From assembly GCF_019320115.1 (NCBI RefSeq), contig NC_089584.1, forward strand, positions 75,826,791-75,890,790: a DNA stretch of 64,000 nt, read 5' to 3'. The notes under the pieces are model-generated. The model did not search any database. It had not been told where the DNA came from and was given only the letters and a program-made list of their open reading frames with translations. The DNA comes from Miscanthus floridulus (taxonomy: Eukaryota; Streptophyta; Magnoliopsida; Poales; Poaceae). Below, one piece after another: positions 1 to 10,489 of this stretch. Position 1 is the first letter of the stretch. Every line of letters starts with the position of its first letter. The position numbers and the translations under genes are program-made.

Positions 1-226
1 ATCTTGAATTGTGTTGCCACGCCACTTGATCGTCGATCATTGAGCAACTTGCTAGAGCGGCTGCCAGATTAGCGGCGTTCTTCTCCACCATCTTGCGAAG
101 TGCCTCTGGGAGTTGATCAATGGTCGTAGGATGGATGGTGTTCTCCTCATTGGACGGAATAGTGAGATCATCCTTCCCATTGTTGTCCTGATCTTCAGGT
201 ATCTTGAACTTAGATTGATCTTCTTT
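1..226 (-). mobile_element. Ty3/gypsy gag N-terminal fragment, runs off left edge
   Basis: Read on the minus strand, one frame stays open from 226 to the window edge. It encodes an acidic then alpha-helical stretch containing the pieces EDQSKFKIPEDQDN, TTIDQLPEALRKMVEKNAA and LAAALASCSMIDDQ. This composition and its place just downstream of a primer-binding site fit the start of a retrotransposon gag. A TAA at 229-227 lies directly upstream in this frame, and no ATG occurs before the methionine in LRKMVEK, so the true start is unclear. The rest of the element lies outside the window. Confidence 0.5.
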
Positions 227-230
227 TTAA

Positions 231-243
231 GCGGAGTTGCCAA
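231..243 (-). other. Primer-binding site of the left-edge gypsy element
   Basis: The minus strand reads TTGGCAACTCCGC immediately inside the LTR end. It resembles the TTGGCGACTCCGC primer-binding sites of many grass gypsy elements (from memory) with one change. It separates the LTR from the gag-like frame. Confidence 0.5.
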
Positions 244-250
244 AAAAGTG

Positions 251-1040
251 TGTTCACACCAAATCGGAATCACACACCAGCAAAGGCTCGCACGCCCGAG
301 GTTGCACACAACCTATCACACGTAGCAAACAACCCCAAGATCAGCAAAGACCGATAGAGAGATCAGTTAGCCGATTTGGAGCCTGTCCTTCGCCGATAGA
401 GCTCGAGAATACCTCTCGGAAAGACCTAACAAGGCGATGCACGTCGAAGTTGTCCTAGGGTCGGCAAGGCCACCAAGGATGTCGTCGGATCTCATAGAGA
501 GATGCGCATAGGGGATTGGAAAAGTTAGAGCAAAAGGGTAGACATTGTAATTTTGATCGATTGGATGTTGGATCTCTCAATCGGTCGTAATCCGCCGATA
601 TATGCAGAGGGGGTGGTCTTATTCCAGCAGGAAACATATCCCAAATGTGTTTAGCAAGTTTCCCACGTCAAAACATGAGCCAAGACTGAGTTGAACCCTA
701 AATGGTCTCGGAATAGGCAGGAAATCCAGCCTAGCCGGTTTTATCGAGCTCGGGCGGAGGGCAGGTGTCCTAAAGACAAGGGCGGTTTTGGCAGGATGGG
801 CACAAAACTTTTTTTTCTGTCCTTCGAGCTTTAAATGCAACGATCCAAATATTTTTCTTATTAGTCTCAACACCTGGGACAGCTTTTTTTTTAAGGTAGA
901 CACCAGGAACATTGTTACGAAGTCTTTTATATACCTCAGCCACTTTTGACTGTCAACACATAGGATTCTGCTTGAGAGAACACGATAGCACATCACCACT
1001 AATGCTTCTGCTCCTGAGACAAGGAGCCACCGAGTCAGCG
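251..1040 (-). mobile_element. 5' LTR of the left-edge gypsy element (outer end uncertain)
   Basis: The inner LTR end is the CA/TG dinucleotide near 249-252, next to the primer-binding site. On the minus strand a TATA box (TATATAAAAG, 924-933) fits a U3/R promoter upstream of the leader. No protein frame is convincing here. The outer LTR end could not be fixed because the second LTR and the target duplication are not in the window; 1040 is a guess and the LTR may reach about 1200. Confidence 0.4.
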
Positions 1041-1827
1041 AGCACTGGCCATAATGTTAGAGTGATTTGATCTTTGTACGCGCTTGAGTTATTTCGTTAG
1101 GTTGCAGGATCATTGCAAGTCTTGGTCGTCTTGCCGTGGTCTTTGGTGACTCAGTACAGTAGGTCAATGCACACACTGATGTGATTTGACGAGTGACACA
1201 GGACATCCATTTGGAAAAGTTGAGTTAGACGGCCAACCAGCGGAGCCGTGTGGAAATGGATATCTCAAAGCAATTCTAGCCTTCTAGGACTGATTGCTAC
1301 GCTAGTTTTCAACTGCGTCCTTGACTCTGCAGTCGTGCACACCGGCTGACTGGAGCCGAGTTGTAAGATGACAGCTCTTTTTCCTGTCTAGTATATAATA
1401 CAATACAATCTCATCTTAATGTCACCAGTTGAACTTTTCGTTGCCTCTAATAATCCTAAAAACAGAAATAGATCCTAGAAGTTCTAGAAAGAAGCAGAAC
1501 ATCCTGCCATCGATTTCTGTAAAATCAAATAATATTGACAACAATAGCCATCGGGCCGCTATGTTATTGCAAAACTAAGCAGTTGTTCAAACGAGTTTAC
1601 AACTTTCAACTGAAAACATGATATCTAACACACACAAAAAAAGGAAATCACAGTACAATATGGAATGTCACGCTACATCTGACAAAGTACATGACTGCAT
1701 ATTATTGGCACATTAACAGAGCAGCTGCTCGCTTACTGCTTACAAGGCTGACAAGCTGTCATACTTCAGCTTATTGTTACAGAGCAACTGCTTAAAAGAG
1801 TTCATGGATTGAACAGTAGAACAACCT
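1041..1827. other. Intergenic, 3' flank of RLP1
   Basis: AT-rich sequence with no supported gene. The part next to 1828 is the 3' UTR side of RLP1. I see no tRNA, MITE ends or coding frame. Confidence 0.5.
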
Positions 1828-4620
1828 TCAAATATCTTTGTTTCCACATTTCCTCAGAAAGGCGGCCATGCAGATAGCTAGTTGCACATATACCTTTTCG
1901 TATGACTGGTCCAAAAGCTGAAAGTAAGCAATCCTCCATGTTTTCAAGAACAACATGATGCAAAATACAGTCCAAAGACCAACCACAAATCCCATGCTCA
2001 AGCTGAGGTACAAAGATGATCTCTCACTTCCATGCTCGTGATAGACACTTGGGTCAGTTTCATTGATGGAGCAATTACTGAAAAGAGGAGTCCCACAAAG
2101 TCCAGGGTTGCCGATATACATGTACATGTTATTGAGTGTTTCTAGCTGTCGTCCAGAGGGGATCCTCCCAGATAAATCATTGTAGGACAAGTTTAGGCAA
2201 CTGAGAAATGTGAGATCAGATAAAGATGTGGGGATGTGGCCCATTAAATAATTAAAAGATAGGTCGAGGGACTCCAATGCACTTAAAGCACCAATGTCAT
2301 CTGGAATTGCTCCACTTATCTGGTTCCTAGATAGATTCAAACTGCGAAGTCCCTTGAGTGAAGAGAGTTCCTTCGGAATATATCCAGTGAAACCATTATT
2401 TGAAAAGTCAATTAACACTAATTGTTGAGTGATTTGATGGGTATAATTGAGCTCTCGATCTTTTATGAATGTTGATATGCTGTCACTACTGTAATTGTTT
2501 CCACCTGTGCTATATGAACGTTTCATGGCTCTCAGACTTGCTAGGAACGAAGGTATACTTCCAGATATGTTGTTGTGTGCTACGTCCAGATAATGAAGTC
2601 CAACAAGCCTGGTTAATTGCACAGGAAGGTGACCATGAAACATATTCGATCTTAGAATCAACACCTCTAGGTCAGGCATTTTCTCTGCAATCCATGTTGG
2701 AACACTTCCAGAGAACTTGTTATGTGAAAGGTCAAGAAAGCGTAACATTGGTGCATTTTGAAGAAAACGAGGAAATTCGCCACAAAGATTGTTATTTTTC
2801 AAGTCCACCATAAATGAATAAATGGCATCTGAACATTGTGGAGAATCCCCAGTTAGCTGATTGTTTGATAGGTTTATTTCGGTGAAATAATCATAACATA
2901 CATATGCTGGAATGGCGCCTGTGAAATTGTTGCTGTAGAAAAGCAGACTCTTTAGGTAGGGAGCTGTGAGGCTTGCTGGTAGCTGCCCCGACAAAGAATT
3001 TCTAGAGAGATCCATTTCTTCTAGGAACGGCAACTCCAACTTTTCTGGTAGACCACCACTTAGTTGATTTCTCGACAAGTACAAGCTATAAGCATTAGAA
3101 AACACAACCCAGAACCAGAGTGGCAACACATCATTTATCCTTGCATTTGAAATGTCAAGAGCGCGTATGCCAGCTTGCCGCCTCAACCATGCAGGAAACT
3201 GAGGCCCCATGTCACACGACCCTAAATGTCCTTCCGTTAATCTGAACGGAGGAACCCAATCTACAGCAAAATCCAATTTCAAAGAGTTTTGAGAAAGGTT
3301 TAGATACTCAAGCTTCGCCAGACTCACAAAATGATCTTCTGAAAGCACACCGCTGAAGTTATTCAAGCCAAGGCTCAAGTAAGTCAAATTACTAAGCAAT
3401 CCAATCCCATCAGGCACATCACCAATCAACATGTTCTTAGAGAGGTCAAGAACATTTAGACTCCTCAGGTTTCCAATCCCAGAGGGTACAGAACCAACTA
3501 CCATGTTCTTAGAGATGTCAAGGTACCTGAGACTAGTTAGATTTCCTATCCAAACTGGAAGCTCCCCAGTCAAATTTGCACCCCGCAAGTGTAGTTCACG
3601 CAACTTGCTCCACGAACACTGTGGTAATCTCCCCAATATATCCCCATTGATGTTGTTCTCTTCTAAGTAGAGTAATTGCAAACTGCATAGATTTTTCAAG
3701 GTTGTTGGCACGATGCCTGATATAGAATTTCCATCTAAATATAAGACCTCAAGAGAGGACATGTTTCCTAATGCACCAGGGATGGGCCCAGACCATCCAC
3801 AATCACTGAGAATGAGCTCCTTGACGGTAGTGATACCCCAAAACCAGTTGTGTTGGAGCAAAGAGTTGAATGGATTGTATTGCAGATCAAGGATCTCAAG
3901 GTGTGTCAGGTTAGGATGGGACAGAGTAGAGATTGTGCTGCTAAGGGAACAACCTGACAGGTCAAGCGTTTTCAGATTAGGCAGCATGTTAACCTTGTGC
4001 ACCCAATCTGTTGCGGAACTGAGGTCCATGGAACTCATATGAAGACTCTCTAGTGAAGAGAGATGTGGCAACCAAATAAGATCTGACTGAAAATCAAGGA
4101 AGCTAAGATCAAGGTACTTCAAACGAGAAAGGTTACCAAGCTGTAAAGGTATACTCTCTCCAAAACCAAAACCAGCATATGAGAGGTCGAGATACCTTAG
4201 GTTGCTGAGGGTACCCAGAAACGCAGGTATCTTTGTGCCATTGAAGTCATTGAAGCTGAGATCCAAGTACCTCAGATGGTGTAAGACAGTAATGGAAGAG
4301 CTCATCTCGCCTCGCAGAACGATCGCTTTGGAATAATCCTGAACACCAACACCATGGAGGTCAAGTTTGACAACATGTCTGGTTCGGTTGTTGCACCGGA
4401 CTCCCTTCCATTGACAGCAGTCTTCGCCTTGCCATGACGAGAGACGGCCAGCAGGGTCAAGAAAGCCCTCCTTGAAGGAGATGAGCGCGTTTCGCTCGTC
4501 TGCAACGCAGCCGCTGCCTGAGGTCGCCCTTGCGCCATGAACAGAGGACAAGGACAATGTCACGAAAAGGATCAAGACGACTGCAGCAGCTCCTTGGAGA
4601 CGGAGCAAACGAACTGTCAT
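1828..4620 (-). CDS. LRR receptor-like protein RLP1, Cf/EIX type, 930 aa
   Basis: A single uninterrupted exon encodes a plant receptor-like protein: an extracellular leucine-rich-repeat receptor without a kinase, normally at the plasma membrane, where family members detect microbial or apoplastic ligands and signal through SOBIR1/BAK1-type kinases. Visible in order: a hydrophobic signal peptide (about 1-30); an LRRNT cap (38-78) with [15 protein letters not shown] and the pair [11 protein letters not shown]; some two dozen or more plant-type LRRs (LxxLxLxxNxxSGxIP) to about 830; an island interrupting the repeats around 680-720 (the [12 protein letters not shown] region) followed by four more LRRs; the cap [10 protein letters not shown]; an acidic linker; a transmembrane helix near 872-893 with a GxxxG-like SMGFVVG; and a cytosolic tail of about 38 residues. 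Length is normal for the family and no key part is missing. The ligand cannot be inferred. Its paralogue RLP2 lies divergently to the right. Confidence 0.93.
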   Translation of the reverse strand: MTVRLLRLQGAAAVVLILFVTLSLSSVHGARATSGSGCVADERNALISFKEGFLDPAGRLSSWQGEDCCQWKGVRCNNRTRHVVKLDLHGVGVQDYSKAIVLRGEMSSSITVLHHLRYLDLSFNDFNGTKIPAFLGTLSNLRYLDLSYAGFGFGESIPLQLGNLSRLKYLDLSFLDFQSDLIWLPHLSSLESLHMSSMDLSSATDWVHKVNMLPNLKTLDLSGCSLSSTISTLSHPNLTHLEILDLQYNPFNSLLQHNWFWGITTVKELILSDCGWSGPIPGALGNMSSLEVLYLDGNSISGIVPTTLKNLCSLQLLYLEENNINGDILGRLPQCSWSKLRELHLRGANLTGELPVWIGNLTSLRYLDISKNMVVGSVPSGIGNLRSLNVLDLSKNMLIGDVPDGIGLLSNLTYLSLGLNNFSGVLSEDHFVSLAKLEYLNLSQNSLKLDFAVDWVPPFRLTEGHLGSCDMGPQFPAWLRRQAGIRALDISNARINDVLPLWFWVVFSNAYSLYLSRNQLSGGLPEKLELPFLEEMDLSRNSLSGQLPASLTAPYLKSLLFYSNNFTGAIPAYVCYDYFTEINLSNNQLTGDSPQCSDAIYSFMVDLKNNNLCGEFPRFLQNAPMLRFLDLSHNKFSGSVPTWIAEKMPDLEVLILRSNMFHGHLPVQLTRLVGLHYLDVAHNNISGSIPSFLASLRAMKRSYSTGGNNYSSDSISTFIKDRELNYTHQITQQLVLIDFSNNGFTGYIPKELSSLKGLRSLNLSRNQISGAIPDDIGALSALESLDLSFNYLMGHIPTSLSDLTFLSCLNLSYNDLSGRIPSGRQLETLNNMYMYIGNPGLCGTPLFSNCSINETDPSVYHEHGSERSSLYLSLSMGFVVGLWTVFCIMLFLKTWRIAYFQLLDQSYEKVYVQLAICMAAFLRKCGNKDI

Positions 4621-4732
4621 TGTGATAGCCTTGCCTCTCTTTTTTTTTGTTGCTATTTCTGCATGAAAGGAAATATAAGTTTTTTTTTATTCCAAAGGGA
4701 ATATAGGTTGGAGTAACACATAAGCTTGGCCT

Positions 4733-4896
4733 CTATATATGGTTGATGAGCTGATCGGCAGCACAAAGTCTAGTCGACCTGCTTTGACCCATAAGTCTTT
4801 GTGGTCAAAGCTGACTGACTACAAAACTGCGCGTTCTCATACATATATATAGTACTACTAGTATAGCTGTAGAATTAATGAGTCCAACTAGTCAAC
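4733..4896 (-). promoter_or_regulatory. RLP1 core promoter with W-box cluster
   Basis: On the minus strand a TATATAG motif (4733-4740) lies about 115 bp before the ATG, giving a likely 5' UTR of roughly 80-90 bases. Upstream are TTTGACC (4783-4789, plus orientation) and its mirror GGTCAAA (4803-4809), an inverted pair of W-boxes, plus another GTCAAC core at 4891-4896. W-boxes (TTGAC) bind WRKY factors and are common in defence promoters; regulation here is inferred. Confidence 0.5.
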
Positions 4897-4972
4897 GGAA
4901 GCACAGTAAATCTGCCGAACGTACGGTACTTTGAACAGCCTACTTTCATCACAATAAACTTGATACTACCGA

Positions 4973-5170
4973 TGCTCCATCCGTCCTAGAAACAACAGGA
5001 TTCTAGCATACTATTAAGTCAAGTCATTTTAAGTTTGACTAAATTTTATATAAAAATACTTCATCCCAAAATAAATCAACATTTAGAGTTATATTCTAAA
5101 TCAACTTGGTTTAAGTTTGACCAAATTTTAGAAAATAGCACCAATATTTATTATTAAAAAAAAAGTATCA
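4973..5170. mobile_element. Stowaway-like MITE, degenerate
   Basis: Begins with CTCCATCCGTCCTAGAAAC, close to the CTCCCTCCGTCC start of grass Stowaway (Tc1/mariner) MITEs. The motif AAGTTTGAC(T/C)AAATTTTA occurs twice (near 5030 and 5113), and a second start-like TACTTCATCCCAAAATAA lies near 5055. This suggests two overlapping or nested copies. The right end is not clear. Confidence 0.6.
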
Positions 5171-5181
5171 AGAGGATTCCA

Positions 5182-5209
5182 GCTGCCCGCTGGAGAGGGA
5201 ACGGGCAGC
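5182..5209. repeat. Perfect 8-bp hairpin
   Basis: Arms GCTGCCCG (5182-5189) and CGGGCAGC (5202-5209) with a 12-base spacer. Function unknown; it stands out from the AT-rich surroundings. Confidence 0.5.
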
Positions 5210-5327
5210 ATTGATAACCTTGTTCTCTTTTTTTTTCTATGCTAATACTACTAGCACACAAGCCAGATCTCTTATATAGTATTCTGAATATACGCTAGCT
5301 TGAGCAATTCTAGTCGTCTTGACCTAA

Positions 5328-5581
5328 GGCCTTGTTTAGTTTCCAACTTTGGCACGAAGATTTCCCGTCACATCAAACTTGCGGTAAATGCATAGAATGC
5401 TAAAAGTAGACGAAATTAAAAACTAATTGTACAGTTTGGTTGTACTTTGCGAGACAAACATTTTGAGCCTAATTAATCAACGGTTGGACAATTATTACCA
5501 AATACAAACGAAATGCTACAGTAGGAAATCTGGCACTATACAAACTTTGCACATCCAAATTCTGGCCAACTAAACGCGCCC
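5328..5581. mobile_element. Tourist (PIF/Harbinger) MITE, 254 bp
   Basis: Left end GGCCTTGTTTAGTT and right end AACTAAACGCGCCC are inverted; both flanks carry TAA (5325-5327 and 5582-5584), the trinucleotide target duplication of PIF/Harbinger elements. The interior (for instance TAATTGTACAGTTTGGTTG) is shared with the MITE at 19845-20069. It lies about 700 bp upstream of the RLP1 start. Confidence 0.85.
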
Positions 5582-5793
5582 TAACAAGTCTCACTGCAAA
5601 GCAGTCCGTTCTCATCCATGCATGGCTGTAGAATTGATAGTAATCAACCAACTAATCAAGCGAGGGCCCTACTTTTTTTAAGTCAGGGGTCCTACTTTTT
5701 GACTTGCCATAGCCTGCTTACAAATCAGTGCGGCCAATCTCTACTCCAACTCCAAGTTGATCAGCATGCACTGGCTCTGGCTGGATGACTGGA

Positions 5794-6250
5794 TTTTTTT
5801 TTTTTTTTTTTGAAACGGCAAATTCATTACTCATTTGCTGACAAATCTTCAGAGACAATCAGGGACGAATCTAGGAAAAAATTTAGGAGGGGCTAAACAA
5901 TAGCAATTAGCAAGAAAAGAGGTTCAGCAAATCTTAGCCCCTCCTACCTGTACATCTACAGCTGAAATTTCAGACGACGGCTCTACGGAGTTTCGCTTGC
6001 TCGCGAGCGGTAGGAGGGGCTGGAGCCCCCCTAGCCCCACCGCTGGCTCCGTGCCTGGAGACAATAACAAAGACGTTATCAGGGGCTAGTTATATTACCT
6101 GCTCCTCCCCCTCAACGCATACATAAGCCAGCTCACGTGCAATGTTGATTTACCTTCACTTAAATGCAATGTTGATGGTCAACAATGTTGTTTAGTGACC
6201 ATCAACAACGCCGCCGGTCATCGGTCCAACACCTTCACCATGCTTAGAGT
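5794..6250 (-). mobile_element. 3' tail of a minus-strand LINE
   Basis: A run of 18 T (5794-5811) followed by GAAACGGCAAATTCATTAC is the reverse complement of a typical grass L1 3' end, ending ...TTTGCCGTTTC plus poly(A). The retrotransposed body would extend rightwards; its other end is not defined and nothing coding is seen. It is itself interrupted by a hAT MITE. Confidence 0.55.
5860..6057. mobile_element. hAT-type MITE, 198 bp, 8-bp target duplication
   Basis: Flanked by perfect GAGACAAT repeats (5852-5859 and 6058-6065), the 8-bp duplication size of hAT elements. Ends CAGGGACGAATC and, on the other strand, CAGGCACGGAGCC are imperfect inverted repeats. Sub-terminal AGGAGGGGCTAAAC and AGGAGGGGCTGGAG also mirror each other. 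Confidence 0.85.
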
Positions 6251-6316
6251 CAGAGAGAAAGGTCCACAACCTTTAGGTTGATCTAGCGCCCTTTTAAGAT
6301 TGAAGAGTGAGTGTTT

Positions 6317-6460
6317 AGGGGGCCCAGCGGCAGCACTCACTAAACCTTGATGACCTGCTGCCACAGCTTGACCTCACTGGTATTGATGCGTGTTTTTCGG
6401 AAGAGGAAATCTGGGCGGCTGTCAAAGAGATTCCACCTGACAGGGCTCCCGGGCCGGATG
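6317..6460 (+). pseudogene. LINE ORF2 fragment upstream of the RT domain
   Basis: The plus frame reads QRQHSLNLDDLLPQLDLTG, then IDACFSEEEIWAAVKEIPP and DRAPGPDA, the conserved segment ahead of the RT fingers in plant L1 ORF2. It stops at the GPD(G/A) codons, where the reverse-oriented LINE is inserted, and the reading resumes at 7916 with GPDGLTGLFYR. Confidence 0.75.
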
Positions 6461-7915
6461 CCTTTTTTTTCCGAAAGGACGGCAAAAGCTTTGCCGCGAT
6501 TTCTATTAGACGATGAAAGGAAAAAAGACAAATGTCCATCCAGTTTTTTGAGCGGAAACTGAGTCCAAAAACCATACAACTCAGGAGAGTGCTCCACTCG
6601 TCCTATCAACTTTGGTACAACAACTGGGCAATTATCACAACTCACACCACTACTTCATCCAACTTGGTCAGAACGACCCAACTAAACAACTCAACTATCA
6701 ACTAACAAGGACCGAAGAAGACGACGTCCTGCCGAGCGACACCAAACAGCAAGGATCAATCGCGAAACTGGAATGCCTAGCCATACCCCAAGGAGGAAAC
6801 GACGCTAAAAGCGCCGACATGGTAGCCCGCCAAGGAAGGTTTTCCCCTGCAACATCCAGTACGGTAGAAGAAGAGGTGGGAAAGGACGCCTTCAAGAAGG
6901 GAACGACGTCCGCAGACGTCGTCGTCCACACTTTCGCCTCCACCTCAAACCACCTCCACACCGTCGCCGCCAGAGGCGCAACCCTACCAGGAGGCAGGGT
7001 GCGGCGCCTAGACGCCGCCCCTAGGGACGCCGACCAGGAGAAGCGTCGGGGGAACCCGCTGGAGAGTCCGCCCCCACCGCAACCAGCAATGCCAGCCAAC
7101 AGTAGGCAGAACCGGCCAACTCCACCATGAAAACCAGCCCGGGGAAGGGGAAAGGCAGATGGCAGGGAGAAGAGGGTCGGGATCAGAAGAAGCCCCAGTC
7201 GCCCAACCCACCAACGTCCCCACCCCCTGCCGAGCCGGCCCCGCAACAACCATGCCGCGCAACACCTCCAGCAGCCTCCGTGCCGAACTGCCGCCGTCAC
7301 GCCCGCTCCCCAGCCCTCCGTGGATCTCGGTCAAACCACATCACTGGCACCGGGCGAGGAAGACGCTGGATGCCGCAATGGGAGCGCCAAGCACCAAGCG
7401 CCTGCAGACCCAGCCCCCAGCGCCGTTCCCGGCACCCAGGCTGGAGCTGCCGCCGTAGACGCATGGGCTCCCAGCCGGATCCAGCAAAGAATCACCGGAT
7501 CCAGCCCGCAGGCCACCGGATCCGGCCCCAAGCCGCCGGATCGAGAGGGGAGGAGGCCGGCGCCGGACCTCTGGGAGCCAAGCACCGACGGGTCGATGAA
7601 GGTCGCCTGCGCCAGATGGGGAGGCAGATCCGGGCGTGGGGAGGTGGATCCGCCCGCACCTACGCCGGCAGCTCCGCCCACCAGCTCCTCCGCGACGTCA
7701 CCTAAATCCACCGCAGGAACTCCATGGGAGGGAGGGAGGGAGGGAGGGAGAGGACCTGACTGCCACCTTCCTTGCCGTCGACCGGACCTCCAGCGTCAGG
7801 CTCCCGCGGCAGCCGGGCCGAGGAGGCACGCAGAAGTACCCTGCGGGGCGCCGCGGGGGTGCCGCCCGAGTCGCCCTCAGGAAGAGCGACGCGGGGGCCC
7901 TCAGGGAGTCGCCCT
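6461..7915 (-). mobile_element. Internally deleted LINE inserted in the opposite direction
   Basis: CCGGGCCGGATG occurs on both sides (6449-6460 and 7916-7927), a 12-bp target duplication. The left junction is a poly(T) run (6463-6470) next to CCGAAAGGACGGCAAAAGC, the reverse complement of a LINE 3' end, so the insert is minus-strand. Its 5' end (near 7915) is a GC-rich leader with GGGCGACTC repeats and a (GGGA)n tract (about 7728-7752 on the plus strand). At 1455 bp it has no reverse transcriptase. The long GC-rich reading frames on both strands at 6612-7700 are composition-driven and resemble no known protein. Confidence 0.7.
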
Positions 7916-8895
7916 CCGGGCCGGATGGCTTGACCGGCCTTTTCTACAGGGTCGCTTGGGGAATCATCAAGCATGACGTGATTAACGCGTTCAATGCACT
8001 GTGGTCGCTGGACGCTTGGAGCTTTCACCTCCTAAATGAGGCGCTGATGATCTTGCTGCGCAAAACTGAAGCTCCGACAAGACTCAAAGATTACAGGCCA
8101 ATCAGCCTAATGCACAGCTTCAGCAAACTCTTTTCCAAATGCCTAGCCAGACGACTGGCACCAAGGCCAAAAGAAATTGTGGCGCCAAATCAAAGCGCGT
8201 TCATCAAGCATCGGTCCATCCATGACAATTTCAGAGCTGTGCAGTTGGCCTGCCGGTGGTTGCACTGCAAGAAGTTTGCGTCGGTGCTCCTTAAGGTCGA
8301 CATCGCCAAGGCGTTCGACTCTGTCGCCTGGCCGTTCCTATTGGAGGTTTTACAGCACATCGGCTTCCCGCGCCAGTGGACGAACTGGATCTCCATTTTG
8401 TTGTCCACGGCAAGCACTGAGGTGCTCCTCAACGGCAGGCCGGGACGAAGGATCATACATGCACGAGGACTTAGGCAGGGCGATCCCATCTCGCCAATGC
8501 TGTTCGTGATTGTAATGGAAGCACTCAACTCTCTCATGCGGAAAGCCAACCGTCGAGTGGCACTGACGCCGCTGCCCAGGCGGGCGATCTTTCATTGGGC
8601 ATCCCTCTATGCCGATGATCTCGTCATCCTTGTCACTCCGAGCCCAGACGACCTGTAGTGTTCGCTGGCGCATCTGGCCTCATGACCAATGTCGAAAAAT
8701 GCATGGCCACACCAATCCGTTGCTCCGAGGAAATGATGCATGGTGTACAGCAGGTGTTCCCATGTGTCGTCGCTCCGTTCCCCTGCAAATACCTTAGCAT
8801 TCCACTATCGCCTAAGTGGCTAAAGCGCGCCGACGAGCAGCCGCTGGTGGATGCAGTCGCGGCGAGAATTCCGACCCAGAAGTCAGGCCACCGGC
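7916..8895 (+). pseudogene. LINE ORF2 reverse transcriptase core
   Basis: Conserved RT blocks in order: GPDGLTGLFYRVAW, LRKTEAPTRLKDYRPISLM, QSAFIKHRSIHDNF, LLKVDIAKAFDSVAWPF (first catalytic Asp), GLRQGDPISPMLF and the catalytic box YADDLVIL. The frame ends with TAG at 8656-8658 and continues in another frame as GASGLMTNVEKCMATPIRCS and CKYLSIPLSPKWLKRADEQP, so at least one frameshift or stop inactivates it. Reading breaks off at RIPTQKSG where gypsy sequence begins; the continuation is at 16604. Confidence 0.88.
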
Positions 8896-9485
8896 TTTGA
8901 TTGTGATGTTTTTGCCGTGCCAAGAACATCATAAATCTGCAAGCAACCGAGAACAAGCAAGAACAAGATAACTCACGAATTTAAGCCAGAGGCTGAATCT
9001 GAATCACAAGTTGGGGTCTTGAAACAAGCAAATCGGGTGGTCTAGCCGACACACGCGTTTACAAGGAAGAAGCAGCAACTATCTTGCATCTAAACAAAAC
9101 CCACCCTCATTCTGACGGCTGCTAGTTCTATTTATAAGGAGGAGAGCACAAGGGAGAGTGGAAAACCCTAATCTGGACATCCCTCAATGGGCTATAGTCA
9201 GTACAAGGCACATGCCCAAGCTGTAGGTCTGTGCGTCCTTTTGCTTATTGCGCACAGCTTTGGTAGATTCTGATAGTGGGGTTGGACCCATCTGAAAGAG
9301 GACGACGCGTTCTTTCCAACAAGTCAAAAACCAGCTTCATCGGATCTCGTATCAAGGAGTTATGATACTTTTGATGGAGTGTTTCCTGCTGTCTCGAGAT
9401 GAGCTGAGCGCCCCATTAATGATGATTCCCACTTGTTCGGCTGCTCCATCCTCATCATGGGGTCTAAACATGAGGCAATGGGGTC
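8892..9485 (-). mobile_element. 3' LTR of the gypsy fragment (approximate limits)
   Basis: Noncoding sequence between the LINE break and the end of gypsy pol. On the minus strand it contains TTATAAATAG (about 9129-9138), a candidate TATA box. Only one copy exists in the window, so its limits are inferred from position. Confidence 0.5.
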
Positions 9486-9912
9486 TTAACCAACATTCCT
9501 AAGAATAAGATAATCATCACCATGATTTAGTAGCATCCAATTCTGAGACGAGTTTGTATGAACAGCGAGGAACGACTTTACCTGATAATTAAGTTGTCGT
9601 GCTCGAGCTCTTGTCATCGGACCTTGTTGTGCAGCAGGTGTGGTTGTATCAATGGAAGGGATGTCCTCATCATCCTCCCCTTCTTGCATTTGAGTCGTCC
9701 TCGACTCTAGTTCATCCTCTTCTCCCAAATATAGCTTCAAATCTGCAATGTTAAATGTGGGGCTAACCCAAAAAGTTGCAGGTAGCTTAAGTTTGTATGC
9801 ATTATCATTAATCATTTCTAACACTTTAAAAGGACCATCGGCTCTAGGCAGCAACTTAGACATTCGCAAATCAGGGAACCTATCTTTTCTCAAATGGAGC
9901 CAAACTAGATCA
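9486..9912 (-). pseudogene. Gypsy pol C-terminus (integrase tail)
   Basis: Reads RADGPFKVLEMINDNAYKL, LPATFWVSPTFNIADLKLY and LGEEDELESRTTQMQEGEDD, the SH3-like end of gypsy integrase that contacts DNA, followed by the usual acidic tail and TRARARQLNYQV. The frame remains open for about 135 codons but is cut from its upstream integrase by the copia insertion, so it cannot be made as part of pol. Confidence 0.8.
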
Positions 9913-9960
9913 CCAGGTTAAAAAATGACATGTTTCTTCCCTTTGCTACCAGCTAGTTTA

Positions 9961-10378
9961 TGTTAGGATCATAAATGTGTGTACCTCTCTGTGTAACCCG
10001 TAGATCCAGGGAAGACCTCATCCTTGTCTTCTCCGTAGATGTACCATAGCGGGTAGACGCCGATGCCACGGTAGCTCCAGCTCGGTGGAGTCCGTAGTGG
10101 TACTGCAGTGGTCCGGTGGTGACCTGCAGGGGGCGACGATGTCGTCAGTGGGCACATCCCGTTGCTGGCAGCACCTCTTTAGGATCGGATTAGGGTTTTC
10201 TATGGGTAGGATGGCGGCTCCAGTGAACCTCGTCGTCCGAGCCTTGATCCCCACCTTCCTTTTATGTGTGCTGTGCGATAGGGGCCCACCAACCGTATTA
10301 GGGTTGGGCTCCCCCGATCAGGGAGCAGAGACAAGGGCCCAATAGGCTGTTGGGCCTATTGATGGAAATCAACTAACA
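9961..10378 (-). mobile_element. Copia 3' LTR
   Basis: 418 bp, TG...CA ends, about 96% like the 15684 copy by eye. The polypurine tract (minus strand ATCAAGGGGGAGAA, 10379-10392) abuts its inner side. Confidence 0.9.
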
Positions 10379-10489
10379 TTCTCCCCCTTGATCTTATTTT
10401 ATCTTTCAATTTCATATCATTTACTTTTGTTCATTCTATTACAGATTAGCACATAGAGCATGTCTTATCGTCATGGTCCATTGCTGATA

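Noticed and set aside
2469..4042. Plus-strand open frames across RLP1
   Set aside because: They are antisense shadows of a clear 930-codon LRR gene and match nothing.
6612..7976. Long GC-rich open frames on both strands (proline/arginine-rich)
   Set aside because: They fall in a LINE leader/tail insert, exist in several frames at once and have no domain; composition explains them.
9969..10345. Open frames shared with 15433-16255
   Set aside because: They are the two LTR copies of one copia; similarity reflects the repeat, not a gene family.
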